The notes under the pieces were generated by a model. The model was not told the origin of the DNA and did not search any database. It saw only the letters and a list, made by a program, of their open reading frames with translations. Of a stretch of 64,000 nucleotides of DNA, positions 32,418-41,977 are shown piece after piece. Source of the DNA: Acidobacteriota bacterium (GTDB taxonomy: Bacteria > Acidobacteriota > Polarisedimenticolia > JACPZX01); NCBI GenBank assembly GCA_016195325.1, contig JACPZX010000114.1, positions 62,001 through 126,000 of the forward strand, read 5' to 3'. The position numbers and the translations under genes are program-made. Each line of letters starts with the position of its first letter. Within the stretch, counting starts at the first letter, position 1.

Positions 32418-34325
32418 ATGCGCATTCACCGCCTGGCGGCGACGTCCCTCTCCCTCGCGGTCTGCGCTCTGTTCGCCGCGACGGTTCCGTTTGCGGCCGA
32501 CGATCCTCCCCCGCAAGTCGAGGGGGCCGCCCCCGCGCTGCCCGAGGCCGCGCCCCGCGCGCGCGGGAAGGGAGGGAGCGCGGACGCGCGACTCCAGACC
32601 CTCTGGTTCGGAAGAAAAGCGAACCTCGAGACGGGCGACATGGTGGGGGCGGCCGGCCAGGTCGAGGCGATGACCGAGATCGTCCGGACCGAGCGGCTCG
32701 ATCGGGTCCCGTGGCTCGCGCGGGGGTTCGCTTACGAAGGCTACGAGCACCTCCGGGAAGGGAACTACGAGCGGGCCCGGGTCGCCTTCGATCTCGCGCG
32801 GCGGTTCGATCATCGGATGCCCGAGGCCCAGACAGGGTACGCGTGGGCCGCGCTGAAGGCCGGGCGGGGGTTCGGCCTCTTCATGACGGAGTACCGGGAG
32901 GGGCTTCGCCTGCGGTGGCAGACCTTCCGGCGGGAGGGGGCGGCCAACGCGTCTCTCGTCGCGGCGATCGCCCTCGCCCTCGCGGCGGTCGGGATCATCG
33001 GCGCCACGGTCGTCCGCTATCAGGCGATGCTGCGGCACGACGTGGCCGAGCGCATGCCGGCCGGCTGGCCCGACGGCGCCTCACGGCTCGCCGGCTGGAT
33101 CGTGCTGTTGGCCCCGCTTCTCGCCTGGTTCGGTGGCGCGTGGGTCCTCTACTACTGGGCCGCGATTCTCTCGAGGTACATGTCGGGAGCGGAGAGGCTC
33201 CTCGCGGCGGTGGGCTGCGTCGTGCTCATCGCGGTCGGTCCGCTGGCGGCGTGGGGCACCCTTTCGGCGCAGATCGCCTCGGACCCGACCGGCCTCGCGA
33301 TCTCCGAGGCGCTCTCCGGCGAGCACGGCGTCGAAATCGTCGGCGCCCTGCAGCGGACCATCCGCTCGAAGCCCGAAGCGCGCGCGCTGAGGCTCCTCCT
33401 CGCGACGACGTACGAGCGCGCCGACATGACGCGCGAGGCGTTCGACGAATACCACAGGCTCCTCGAGCTGCATCCGGGCGATCCGCGGACGCTCAACAAC
33501 ATCGGCAACCTGTACATGCGCACCGGCCAGACGCCGCAGGCGATCGTCTACTACACGAAGGCCGCCGAGGCCGATCCGAAGAGCGCGGTTTTCTTCTACA
33601 ACCTCTCCATCGCCCAGAACGAGTCGTTGCGCCTGACGGACGCGGAGGCGAGCGCCCGCACGCTGCAGCAGCTCGATCCCAACCTCGGCCGCGCGCTGAT
33701 GACCGCCCGCGGGAGGGGCGACGAGATCGTGCCGCTGCCGGCGACCGCGACCGCCGACGAGGTCCGCGCCGAGATGGACGTGGAGTCCGCTTCCGCCGCG
33801 CTGCGGGGCTCCTTTCCGCTCCTCTCACCCACGTTGATCGGCGCCGTGGCGACCATCCTGATCCTTCTGGGCGCCGGCCTCGCGCGCTCCGGCGCCCACG
33901 CCCAGACGTGCATCCGGTGTGGGGAGGCCTTCTGCGGGCGGTGCAAGCGCGAGCTCGGGGCGAAGGAGTGCTGCGCGCAGTGCATTCACCTCTTCGTGAA
34001 GCGGGAGGCCATCGCCGCCCCCGTCAGGGCCCGGAAGCTGGCGCAGGTGGAGCGGTTCGCGCGGAACTGGAAGCGACGCGTCCGCCTCGCGACGATTCTC
34101 CTTCCCGGCGCGGGCCATCTGATCGCCGGCCGGACCGTCGCCGGCGCCGGACTGATGCTCGCCTGGCTCGTGCCGCTGTCCGCCCTGCTCTTCGGGCGCT
34201 GGCTCGTCCTGGCGCCTTCGATCCCCGTCCTCGATCTGCCGTCCATCACGACGCTGGCCGCCGGATTCGTCATGATCCTCCTGTGGAGCCTCGCGAACTC
34301 GCTCGTCCCGCAGCCCCCGCGATGA
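32418..34325 (+). CDS. Polytopic membrane protein with TPRs and a zinc ribbon
   Basis: The 635-residue protein has a signal peptide (1-27), a TPR-like stretch to about 160, several transmembrane helices (about 175-300) and a second TPR block with clean repeats (RTLNNIGNLYMRTGQTPQAI, SAVFFYNLSIAQNESLRLTD). These are followed by another transmembrane helix, a cytoplasmic zinc-ribbon-like cluster CIRCGEAFCGRCK...CCAQC and two final helices. The combination of periplasmic repeats and cytoplasmic zinc site suggests a signalling or assembly factor; this is inference. No known family was recognised for the whole protein. Confidence 0.75.
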   Translation: MRIHRLAATSLSLAVCALFAATVPFAADDPPPQVEGAAPALPEAAPRARGKGGSADARLQTLWFGRKANLETGDMVGAAGQVEAMTEIVRTERLDRVPWLARGFAYEGYEHLREGNYERARVAFDLARRFDHRMPEAQTGYAWAALKAGRGFGLFMTEYREGLRLRWQTFRREGAANASLVAAIALALAAVGIIGATVVRYQAMLRHDVAERMPAGWPDGASRLAGWIVLLAPLLAWFGGAWVLYYWAAILSRYMSGAERLLAAVGCVVLIAVGPLAAWGTLSAQIASDPTGLAISEALSGEHGVEIVGALQRTIRSKPEARALRLLLATTYERADMTREAFDEYHRLLELHPGDPRTLNNIGNLYMRTGQTPQAIVYYTKAAEADPKSAVFFYNLSIAQNESLRLTDAEASARTLQQLDPNLGRALMTARGRGDEIVPLPATATADEVRAEMDVESASAALRGSFPLLSPTLIGAVATILILLGAGLARSGAHAQTCIRCGEAFCGRCKRELGAKECCAQCIHLFVKREAIAAPVRARKLAQVERFARNWKRRVRLATILLPGAGHLIAGRTVAGAGLMLAWLVPLSALLFGRWLVLAPSIPVLDLPSITTLAAGFVMILLWSLANSLVPQPPR

Positions 34326-34344
34326 TCTTCCCGCCCGTTCGGCC

Positions 34345-34373
34345 TTGACACACGGGGCTCCTCGCGGTACACA
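34345..34373 (+). promoter_or_regulatory. Promoter of the secreted protease gene
   Basis: A perfect TTGACA (34345-34350), a 17-base spacer and TACACA (34368-34373), with about 40 bases to the ATG at 34420. Confidence 0.65.
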
Positions 34374-34419
34374 AACTTCCCCTGCCTGGACCACCTCGCC
34401 CGCCCGGAAGGAGATCTTG

Positions 34420-36750
34420 ATGAAAGTCACGCATCTGCGCACCTTCGGCGCGATCACGATCCTGGTCGCGAGCGTGTCGCTCGCTGCGGCGCCGGCCGAG
34501 CCGAGCGAACGGGCGGGTCGACCGCGCGCCGATCTCTCGCTCTCGGCGCGCCTCGCCGAGCTCGCCGGCCGCGAGATGACGCTCGAGAAGTCACGCCTGG
34601 GCGCTCCGTGGCGGAAGGTGAGCCGGGTCCTGAGAGAGGCGGCGGCGATGCCGCCGTCGGCCCCGATTCTTTCCGCGGCCTCCGCCTCGGGGGGCCGCGC
34701 GGGATTCGTCCCGCTCGTCGTGCGTGAGGACGGCGCGCTCCGCGTCTCGATCCAAACCCTCGGGGCGGGCGCGGAGTCGGCGGAGGCTCTGGCCGCCGCG
34801 GGGGTGCAGGACTTTCTCGCCGACGAGCAGTCCGGCACCGTCGAGGGGTGGCTGGCGCCCGATCGTCTGGGCGCGGTGGCGGGCCTCGAGCGGGTCGCGT
34901 CGATACGCCCCGCGATCCCGCCGTACGTCTCCACCGGGAGCACCGCCTCTCAGGGGGACGCTCTGCTCCGCGCCGACGTCGCGCGCACCCACTTCGGGCT
35001 CTCGGGCGCGGGAGTGACCGTCGGCGTCCTCTCCGACAGCGTGGACGGGATCTCCTCGGCCCAGTTCAGCGGGGATCTTCCTCCCGGCGTCCAGGTGCTG
35101 AAGGCGGGACAGGGGGCCGGGGAGGGGACGGCGATGCTCGAGATCGTCCACGATCTCGCCCCCGGCGCCGACCTGGCGTTCTACGGCCCTTCGAGCAGCG
35201 CGGACATGATCACCGGCATCAACCAGCTCGCGGCCGCCGGAGCCCGCGTCATCGTCGACGACCTCACGTTCTTCGATCAGCCCCACTTCGAGGAAGGCCC
35301 GGTGGCCCGCGCCATCGATGCCCTCGCCGCCCGGGGGATCGTCTACGCCACCTCGGCGGGAAACTTCGCGGAGCCCAGCGGCGCGGACCGCGGCGCGTAC
35401 ACGGGCGACTTCTCCGGAGGCGGCTCCCTCGGCGCGCCCACGCACGACGTCCACCTCTTCTCACCCGGGCACACGACGCAGTCGATCACGGTCTTCCCCC
35501 AGTCGGTGGGCGTCGTGTTCCTGCAGTGGGCCGACAGGTTCGGCGCGGCGGCGGACGACTACGACCTCTACGTCGTCGACTCCAACATGAACATCGTGGC
35601 GCAGGGTGACGACACCCAGAACGGGACCGGGGATCCCGCCGAGATGGCCGTGATCGACAACAGGCTCGGCCTGTCGCCGCTCGAGCTCTTCGTCATCGTC
35701 GATCGCTTCTCGGGCGCGCCGCGCCGGCTGAAATTGTTCTACTCGGGGCTCACCGACATCGAGTTCGGGACCTCCGGGTTCAGCATCGCCGGGCACGCCA
35801 ACGCCTCCGGGGCGCTCACGGTCGCCGCCATCAACGCCTCGAATCCCAACACGGAGGAGATCGCCCCCTACAGCAGCCAGGGGCCGTGCGATCTCTTCTT
35901 CCCGGCCGTCGTGAACGAGGACAAACCGGACCTCACGGCCATCGACGGCGTCTCCGTGAGCGGGGCCGCCGGATTCCCGAGCCCGTTCTTCGGCACCTCG
36001 GCGGCCGCGCCGCACGTGGGCGCGGTCGCCGCGCTCCTCCTCGAGCACAAGCCCGGGCTCGACTTCACCCTGGTGAAGGAGGCCCTTCAGGCGACGGCGG
36101 CGGACAGGGGCGCGCCGGGGCTCGATCCGATCTACGGCGCGGGGCTCCTCGACGCGGACGCGGCGGTGACGGCGATCGACGGCGGGACCGCGCCGACGAT
36201 CACCGGCCTGACCACCGACCTTCTCGGCGATCACCTCGCCGTCTCGCTCTCCGGAAGCGATGCGGACGCCGACGTCGCGGAGGCCGAGATCGTGCTCAAG
36301 GACGGCGCGGGCGGTCTTCTCGGTGGAACCGGTCGCCTTCCCGCGTCTCACGCGGGGATGCCCACCTTCTCGGACGTGGCGGACGTCACGGGCCTCGGCG
36401 CGTTCGCGACGGCGGTCACGGCGGACCTGACCCTCACGGATTCGAAGGGAAACGTCAGCGCCGCCGCCACCGGAGACTTCAGCCAGGCGTCGCCCGGTGG
36501 CCCGGCTCTCGCCTTCGTCAAGTACAGCAGGGGGACGAGGACTCTCAAGATGACGGGGAGCGCCTTCTCCGGGGTCCTTGCCGTCGAGATCAACGGCGTG
36601 AACGCCCCCGGGGCCGTCAAGGCGAAGCCGACCGGACTGATCGCCACGACGAAGGGCTCGCTCGCGAAGCTCTCGCTTCGCAAGGGAGCGAACCGGGTTC
36701 GCGTCTTCGCGAACGGCCTGCACTCGAACATCTTCATCCTGACGCTCTGA
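34420..36750 (+). CDS. Secreted subtilase-like (S8/S53-type) serine protease
   Basis: The 776-residue protein has a signal peptide (MKVTHLRTFGAITILVASVS, 1-25), a propeptide-like region to about 190, a catalytic domain (about 195-590) and a beta-rich C-terminal region. Catalytic landmarks are Asp206 in GVLSDSVDG, the oxyanion Asn in TSAGN and Ser527 in FFGTSAAAPH. The canonical HGT histidine is missing; at that place stands GEGTAML with Glu235, as in S53-like members of the superfamily, where Glu/Asp serve instead. ATG 34420 has GGAAGGAG upstream. It is probably an extracellular peptidase. Confidence 0.82.
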   Translation: MKVTHLRTFGAITILVASVSLAAAPAEPSERAGRPRADLSLSARLAELAGREMTLEKSRLGAPWRKVSRVLREAAAMPPSAPILSAASASGGRAGFVPLVVREDGALRVSIQTLGAGAESAEALAAAGVQDFLADEQSGTVEGWLAPDRLGAVAGLERVASIRPAIPPYVSTGSTASQGDALLRADVARTHFGLSGAGVTVGVLSDSVDGISSAQFSGDLPPGVQVLKAGQGAGEGTAMLEIVHDLAPGADLAFYGPSSSADMITGINQLAAAGARVIVDDLTFFDQPHFEEGPVARAIDALAARGIVYATSAGNFAEPSGADRGAYTGDFSGGGSLGAPTHDVHLFSPGHTTQSITVFPQSVGVVFLQWADRFGAAADDYDLYVVDSNMNIVAQGDDTQNGTGDPAEMAVIDNRLGLSPLELFVIVDRFSGAPRRLKLFYSGLTDIEFGTSGFSIAGHANASGALTVAAINASNPNTEEIAPYSSQGPCDLFFPAVVNEDKPDLTAIDGVSVSGAAGFPSPFFGTSAAAPHVGAVAALLLEHKPGLDFTLVKEALQATAADRGAPGLDPIYGAGLLDADAAVTAIDGGTAPTITGLTTDLLGDHLAVSLSGSDADADVAEAEIVLKDGAGGLLGGTGRLPASHAGMPTFSDVADVTGLGAFATAVTADLTLTDSKGNVSAAATGDFSQASPGGPALAFVKYSRGTRTLKMTGSAFSGVLAVEINGVNAPGAVKAKPTGLIATTKGSLAKLSLRKGANRVRVFANGLHSNIFILTL

Positions 36751-36770
36751 CGGACGGGCCTGCCCGCTCC

Positions 36771-36799
36771 TCGACGCGCACGCGGGGGGCGCTTATAAT
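36771..36799 (+). promoter_or_regulatory. Promoter of the DUF4388-pseudopilin-like gene
   Basis: A perfect -10 TATAAT (36794-36799) with TCGACG (36771-36776) 17 bases upstream. The ATG is at 36827, giving a leader of about 20 bases. Confidence 0.65.
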
Positions 36800-36826
36800 C
36801 GCGCGTTCGTCCAGGAGATCGCGCGG

Positions 36827-38074
36827 ATGGCCCTCGAAGGAACGCTCAGGGATTTCGGCCTCGCCGACATCTTCCAGCTGATCGGCAATCAGCGGAAGAC
36901 CGGCGTGCTCACGCTCAAGAGCGCTGACGATGTCGTCACCGTTTCGTTTCTCGACGGCAGCGTCGTCTCCGCGGATTCCCAGAACAAGAAGCTGGAAGAT
37001 CTCCTCGGCTCGGTGCTCGCCAAGTCGGGATTGATCTCGGAGGACGACCTCCAGCAGGCGCTGAGGCAGCAGAAGCGGACGCTCCAGCGGCTCGGCAACA
37101 TCCTCATCAAAGAGAAGTACATCTCGAACGAGGATCTCGCGGAGGCGCTCCGCTTGCAGGTGACGCAGGTCGTCTATCGGCTCTTCAGGTGGAGCGACGG
37201 CGACTACCAGTTCAAGCAGGAGCAGTCGATCGAGTACGACCGGGAGCATTTCACGCCGCTCTCGGCCGAGAGCATCCTGATGGAAGGGATCAGGATGATC
37301 GACGAATGGCCGATCATCGAGAAGAAGATCCGGTCGGTCGACATGATCTTCGCGAAGACCCGGGCCGCAGCGCCGGTCGAGGTCCAGAAGGAGGAAGGGG
37401 AGGAGGACGTCCTCGTCACCGCCATCGCCGACGCGGCGCCGCGCGCCCAGGGGACGGCGAGCGACGCGATCGTCGTCTCGGCCCAGGAGGCGAGGGTCTA
37501 CTCGGCCGTCGACGGCCAGATCACCGTCCAGGAGATCATCGATCGCTCGGGGCTCGGTGACTTCGAGACGTGCCGGATCCTGTACGACCTCCTCGCCCGC
37601 AGCCTCATCCGGGAGGTCCGCCAGGAATTGCCGCGTCGCGCGGAACAGGCCGCGCCCCGGCGCGAGGTCTCCGCGGCCTTCTGGTCCGCGCTCACGCTGA
37701 TCCTCCTGGTGGCGGCCGCCGTCTCCGCCCTGGCGATGGGACGGAACCCGCTCAACCGCCTCCCCCCGGCCCACGAGGACCCGCTCCTGACGGGGATCCT
37801 GACGTCCATCACGAGGAGCCGGGTGCAGACCGTCGACGAGGCGATCCAGGTCTACTTCCTCGAGAAGGGGTTCTACCCGGACGATCTGGCCGAGCTGACG
37901 CGCGGCCGCCTCGTCGGCGGCGCGGCATTGAAGGACGCGTGGGGGCATGATCTCGAGTACGTCGCCGTCGAGGGCGGGTACCGGCTCATCGTCCCCGAAA
38001 GGGCCGATCTGTCGATCGAGCATCGGCCGAAAGCCGCACCCGGCAAGCCCCGGCCGGCCTCCAACCGGCGCTGA
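36827..38074 (+). CDS. DUF4388 protein with membrane helix and pseudopilin-like C-terminus
   Basis: The 415-residue protein starts with a DUF4388/PATAN domain (MALEGTLRDFGLADIFQLIG, GVLTL, VSFLDGSVVSA; 1-60). A helical block follows (LLGSVLAKSGLISEDDLQQA and similar, as in type II/IV secretion ATPase N-domains), then a domain around 215-265 and one transmembrane helix near 283-305. The outside part at 325-395 reads DEAIQVYFLEKGFYPDDLAEL and DAWGHDLEYVAVEGGYRLI. This is the pattern of the GspG major pseudopilin globular domain (YxxxxGxYP and dPWG motifs). It may connect cytoplasmic signalling with a pilus or type II secretion-like system; no such machinery is nearby. Confidence 0.8.
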   Translation: MALEGTLRDFGLADIFQLIGNQRKTGVLTLKSADDVVTVSFLDGSVVSADSQNKKLEDLLGSVLAKSGLISEDDLQQALRQQKRTLQRLGNILIKEKYISNEDLAEALRLQVTQVVYRLFRWSDGDYQFKQEQSIEYDREHFTPLSAESILMEGIRMIDEWPIIEKKIRSVDMIFAKTRAAAPVEVQKEEGEEDVLVTAIADAAPRAQGTASDAIVVSAQEARVYSAVDGQITVQEIIDRSGLGDFETCRILYDLLARSLIREVRQELPRRAEQAAPRREVSAAFWSALTLILLVAAAVSALAMGRNPLNRLPPAHEDPLLTGILTSITRSRVQTVDEAIQVYFLEKGFYPDDLAELTRGRLVGGAALKDAWGHDLEYVAVEGGYRLIVPERADLSIEHRPKAAPGKPRPASNRR

Positions 38075-38093
38075 GGACCCTCCCGGCCAACCC

Positions 38094-38122
38094 TTGACTC
38101 GACCAGATCCGGTTCTTACAGT
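38094..38122 (+). promoter_or_regulatory. Promoter of dnaK
   Basis: TTGACT (38094-38099), a 17-base spacer and TACAGT (38117-38122), about 33 bases before TSS-to-ATG at 38162. No CIRCE inverted repeat and no sigma-32-like element was seen. Confidence 0.65.
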
Positions 38123-38161
38123 CGGCGCCCTCGCCGATTGGAAACCTGGAGGATCCGACGC

Positions 38162-40078
<1,917 letters not shown>

Positions 40079-40084
40079 CGAGAA

Positions 40085-40113
40085 TTGTGCGCCGACCTCC
40101 CGCGAAGTATGAT
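40085..40113 (+). promoter_or_regulatory. Promoter of the sigma factor gene
   Basis: TTGTGC (40085-40090), a 17-base spacer and TATGAT (40108-40113). It lies directly after the dnaK stop. Confidence 0.6.
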
Positions 40114-40116
40114 GGC

Positions 40117-40150
40117 CCCGCGCGGGCCTTCGATGCCGGACCCGCGCGGG
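40117..40150 (+). repeat. Two copies of the palindrome CCCGCGCGGG in the sigma-gene leader
   Basis: The 10-base palindrome occurs at 40117-40126 and again at 40141-40150, 24 bases apart centre to centre, immediately after the -10 element. The first copy would cover the transcription start. Such a pair could be an operator, or could form hairpins in the leader; GC-rich sequence makes chance a real alternative. Confidence 0.4.
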
Positions 40151-40175
40151 ACCGGACGATGCGCGGAGGTCGCGG

Positions 40176-41063
40176 ATGGAAGAGGGGAGCCGCACCGAGA
40201 AGGGTGCGGGGGGCGGGAGCTCGCAGAGCCTCAAGAAGTATCTTCAGGAGATCTCGAAACTCCCACGCATCACCGCCGACGAGGAGAAGAAGCTCGGCGC
40301 GAAGATCAAGCGCGGTGACCGCGACGCGAAGGAGGCCCTTCGCACGCTCGTCGAGGCCAACCTCCGCTTCGTCGTCAGCTTCGCGAAGAAGTACCGCGGC
40401 TGCGGCCTCTCGTTCCTCGATCTGATCAACGAGGGGAACATCGGCCTCATCGAGGCCGCGAAGCGCTTCGACCCCGCCAAGAACGTGAAGTTCATCACCT
40501 ACGCCGTCTGGTGGGTGCGGCAGTCGATCGTTCACGCCCTGTCGGATCAGAGCGGCGCCTTCCGGCTGCCTCAGAAGCAGGCGAACCTTCTGTACCGCAT
40601 CGGCAAGACGATCCAGCAGCTCACGCTCGAGTTCGAGAGAAGCCCGACGCCGGAGGAGATCTCGACTCGCCTGCGGATCCCGGTTGACGAGATCAACTTT
40701 CTTCTGCGCGTCGCCGACGACAACGTCTCGCTCAGCACGGTGATCGACGAGGATCACGACTTCCATCTCGCGGACAAGCTCCAGCAGGAGTCCGTCCCCG
40801 CCCCCGACGAGGATTTCTTCCGGTCGTCCCTCAAGGAGCTGATCCGGGCGTGCCTCGACGAGCTCGACGAGAAGGAGGAGCTGGTCGTGCGGCTGCGGTT
40901 CGGCCTCGGCGAGCGCGGGGAGGAGAAGGACCCGATGACGCTGAAGGAGATCGGCGACATCCTCCGCCTCTCGCGCGAGCGCATCCGCCAGATCGAGGCC
41001 CAGGCTCTCGAGAAGCTCTTCCGCTCCCAGCGCGTTCAGCACCTGAGGGGTTACCTGAACTGA
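40176..41063 (+). CDS. RNA polymerase sigma-70 factor (group 1/2 type, no region 1.1)
   Basis: The 295-residue sigma factor has region 1.2 (LKKYLQEISKLPRITADEEKK), region 2 (DLINEGNIGLIEAAKRFDP, FITYAVWWVRQSI), region 3 and region 4.2 (MTLKEIGDILRLSRERIRQI). It is too short for a canonical RpoD with region 1.1 and is closest to RpoS-like or small group 2 factors, which need similar TTGAC/TAnnnT promoters. Two palindromes lie in its leader. Whether it is a stress or an alternative housekeeping factor cannot be decided here. Confidence 0.88.
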   Translation: MEEGSRTEKGAGGGSSQSLKKYLQEISKLPRITADEEKKLGAKIKRGDRDAKEALRTLVEANLRFVVSFAKKYRGCGLSFLDLINEGNIGLIEAAKRFDPAKNVKFITYAVWWVRQSIVHALSDQSGAFRLPQKQANLLYRIGKTIQQLTLEFERSPTPEEISTRLRIPVDEINFLLRVADDNVSLSTVIDEDHDFHLADKLQQESVPAPDEDFFRSSLKELIRACLDELDEKEELVVRLRFGLGERGEEKDPMTLKEIGDILRLSRERIRQIEAQALEKLFRSQRVQHLRGYLN

Positions 41064-41086
41064 TCGGCACCCGGGCGGGGAGGCGC

Positions 41087-41959
41087 ATGGCTCGCCATTC
41101 GATCGAACGGACGCAGGCTCCCGAGCGGTCCGGCCCGTCCGGGGAGGCGCGGTGCCCGATCTGCTTCGGCACCGGCTTCCGCGTCGCGGAGCGCCCCGGC
41201 GGGCGGAGCAGCGCCGCCACCGTCTGCGAGTGCCGGCGCGCCCGCCGCGCCTCCGAGTTGATGAAGCTCGCCCGGATCCCCCGTCGCTACGAGAGCTGCT
41301 CTTTCGGGACGTTTCTCCCCCAGGACGCCTCGCAGGAGAGCGCCCTCGCGCAGACGCGCGCTTTCGTCGATTCGTACACCGTCCTCAAGGTGCAGGACGA
41401 AGTCGAGTTCGGTCTCCTGTTCCTGGGACCGCCGGGAGTCGGCAAGACGCACCTGTCCGTCGCGGCGCTCCGCTCGCTCATCCTCGAGCAGGGGATACCC
41501 GGGCTGTTCGCCGATTTCCGGGACCTGCTCAAGGAGCTGCAGGCCTCCTACGACCCGGTGTCGCAGACGTCCGAGATGGACGTGCTCCGCCCGCTCCTTC
41601 AGACCGAGGTCCTCGTCCTCGACGACCTCGGCGCCGCGCGCATGACGGAGTGGGTCAGGGATCTGGTCGGTCACATCGTCAACACGAGGTACAACGATCG
41701 CCGCGTCACGATCATCACGACGAACCTCGCCGACGAGGAGCCCGTGGGCCGCCGGGGCGACGGCGGCGAGAGCGCGCGCCGCGACCAGGGATCTCCCGCC
41801 GCCGAGCGCGCGCCGAAGCCGGGGGACCGCACGCTCCTGGTGGACCGGATCGGAAGCCCGGTGCGCTCGCGGCTTCACGAGATGTGCCTCACGATCCGCC
41901 TTCTCGGCGAGGACTACCGCCAGAAGCTCAAGGCGAGCACCCGCACCCGCCTTCGCTAG
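41087..41959 (+). CDS. DnaC/IstB-like AAA+ ATPase
   Basis: The 290-residue protein has an N-terminal cysteine cluster (CPICFGTGF, CECRRARRA) and an AAA+ core with Walker A GPPGVGKTH and Walker B VLVLDDLGAAR. This is the arrangement of DnaC/DnaI helicase loaders, which carry an N-terminal zinc domain. A linker of about 30 residues (EEPVGRRGDGGESARRDQGS) interrupts the C-terminal part and looks like a disordered insertion. No transposase is adjacent, so a replication role is likelier than an IstB role. Confidence 0.82.
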   Translation: MARHSIERTQAPERSGPSGEARCPICFGTGFRVAERPGGRSSAATVCECRRARRASELMKLARIPRRYESCSFGTFLPQDASQESALAQTRAFVDSYTVLKVQDEVEFGLLFLGPPGVGKTHLSVAALRSLILEQGIPGLFADFRDLLKELQASYDPVSQTSEMDVLRPLLQTEVLVLDDLGAARMTEWVRDLVGHIVNTRYNDRRVTIITTNLADEEPVGRRGDGGESARRDQGSPAAERAPKPGDRTLLVDRIGSPVRSRLHEMCLTIRLLGEDYRQKLKASTRTRLR

Positions 41960-41977
41960 GCCCCCGCGGCGCCTCTC

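Noticed and set aside
31760-32425. An N-terminal extension of mazG by more than 200 codons on the minus strand
   Set aside because: It would run antisense through the DUF1844 gene and its promoter; a good ribosome site supports the GTG at 31759.
38075-38161. CIRCE or sigma-32 control of dnaK
   Set aside because: Neither the CIRCE inverted repeat nor a heat-shock -35/-10 was found; an ordinary sigma-70 promoter fits.
41087-41959. The AAA+ ATPase as IstB of an insertion sequence
   Set aside because: No istA-like transposase or terminal inverted repeats are near, and the N-terminal cysteine cluster fits helicase loaders.
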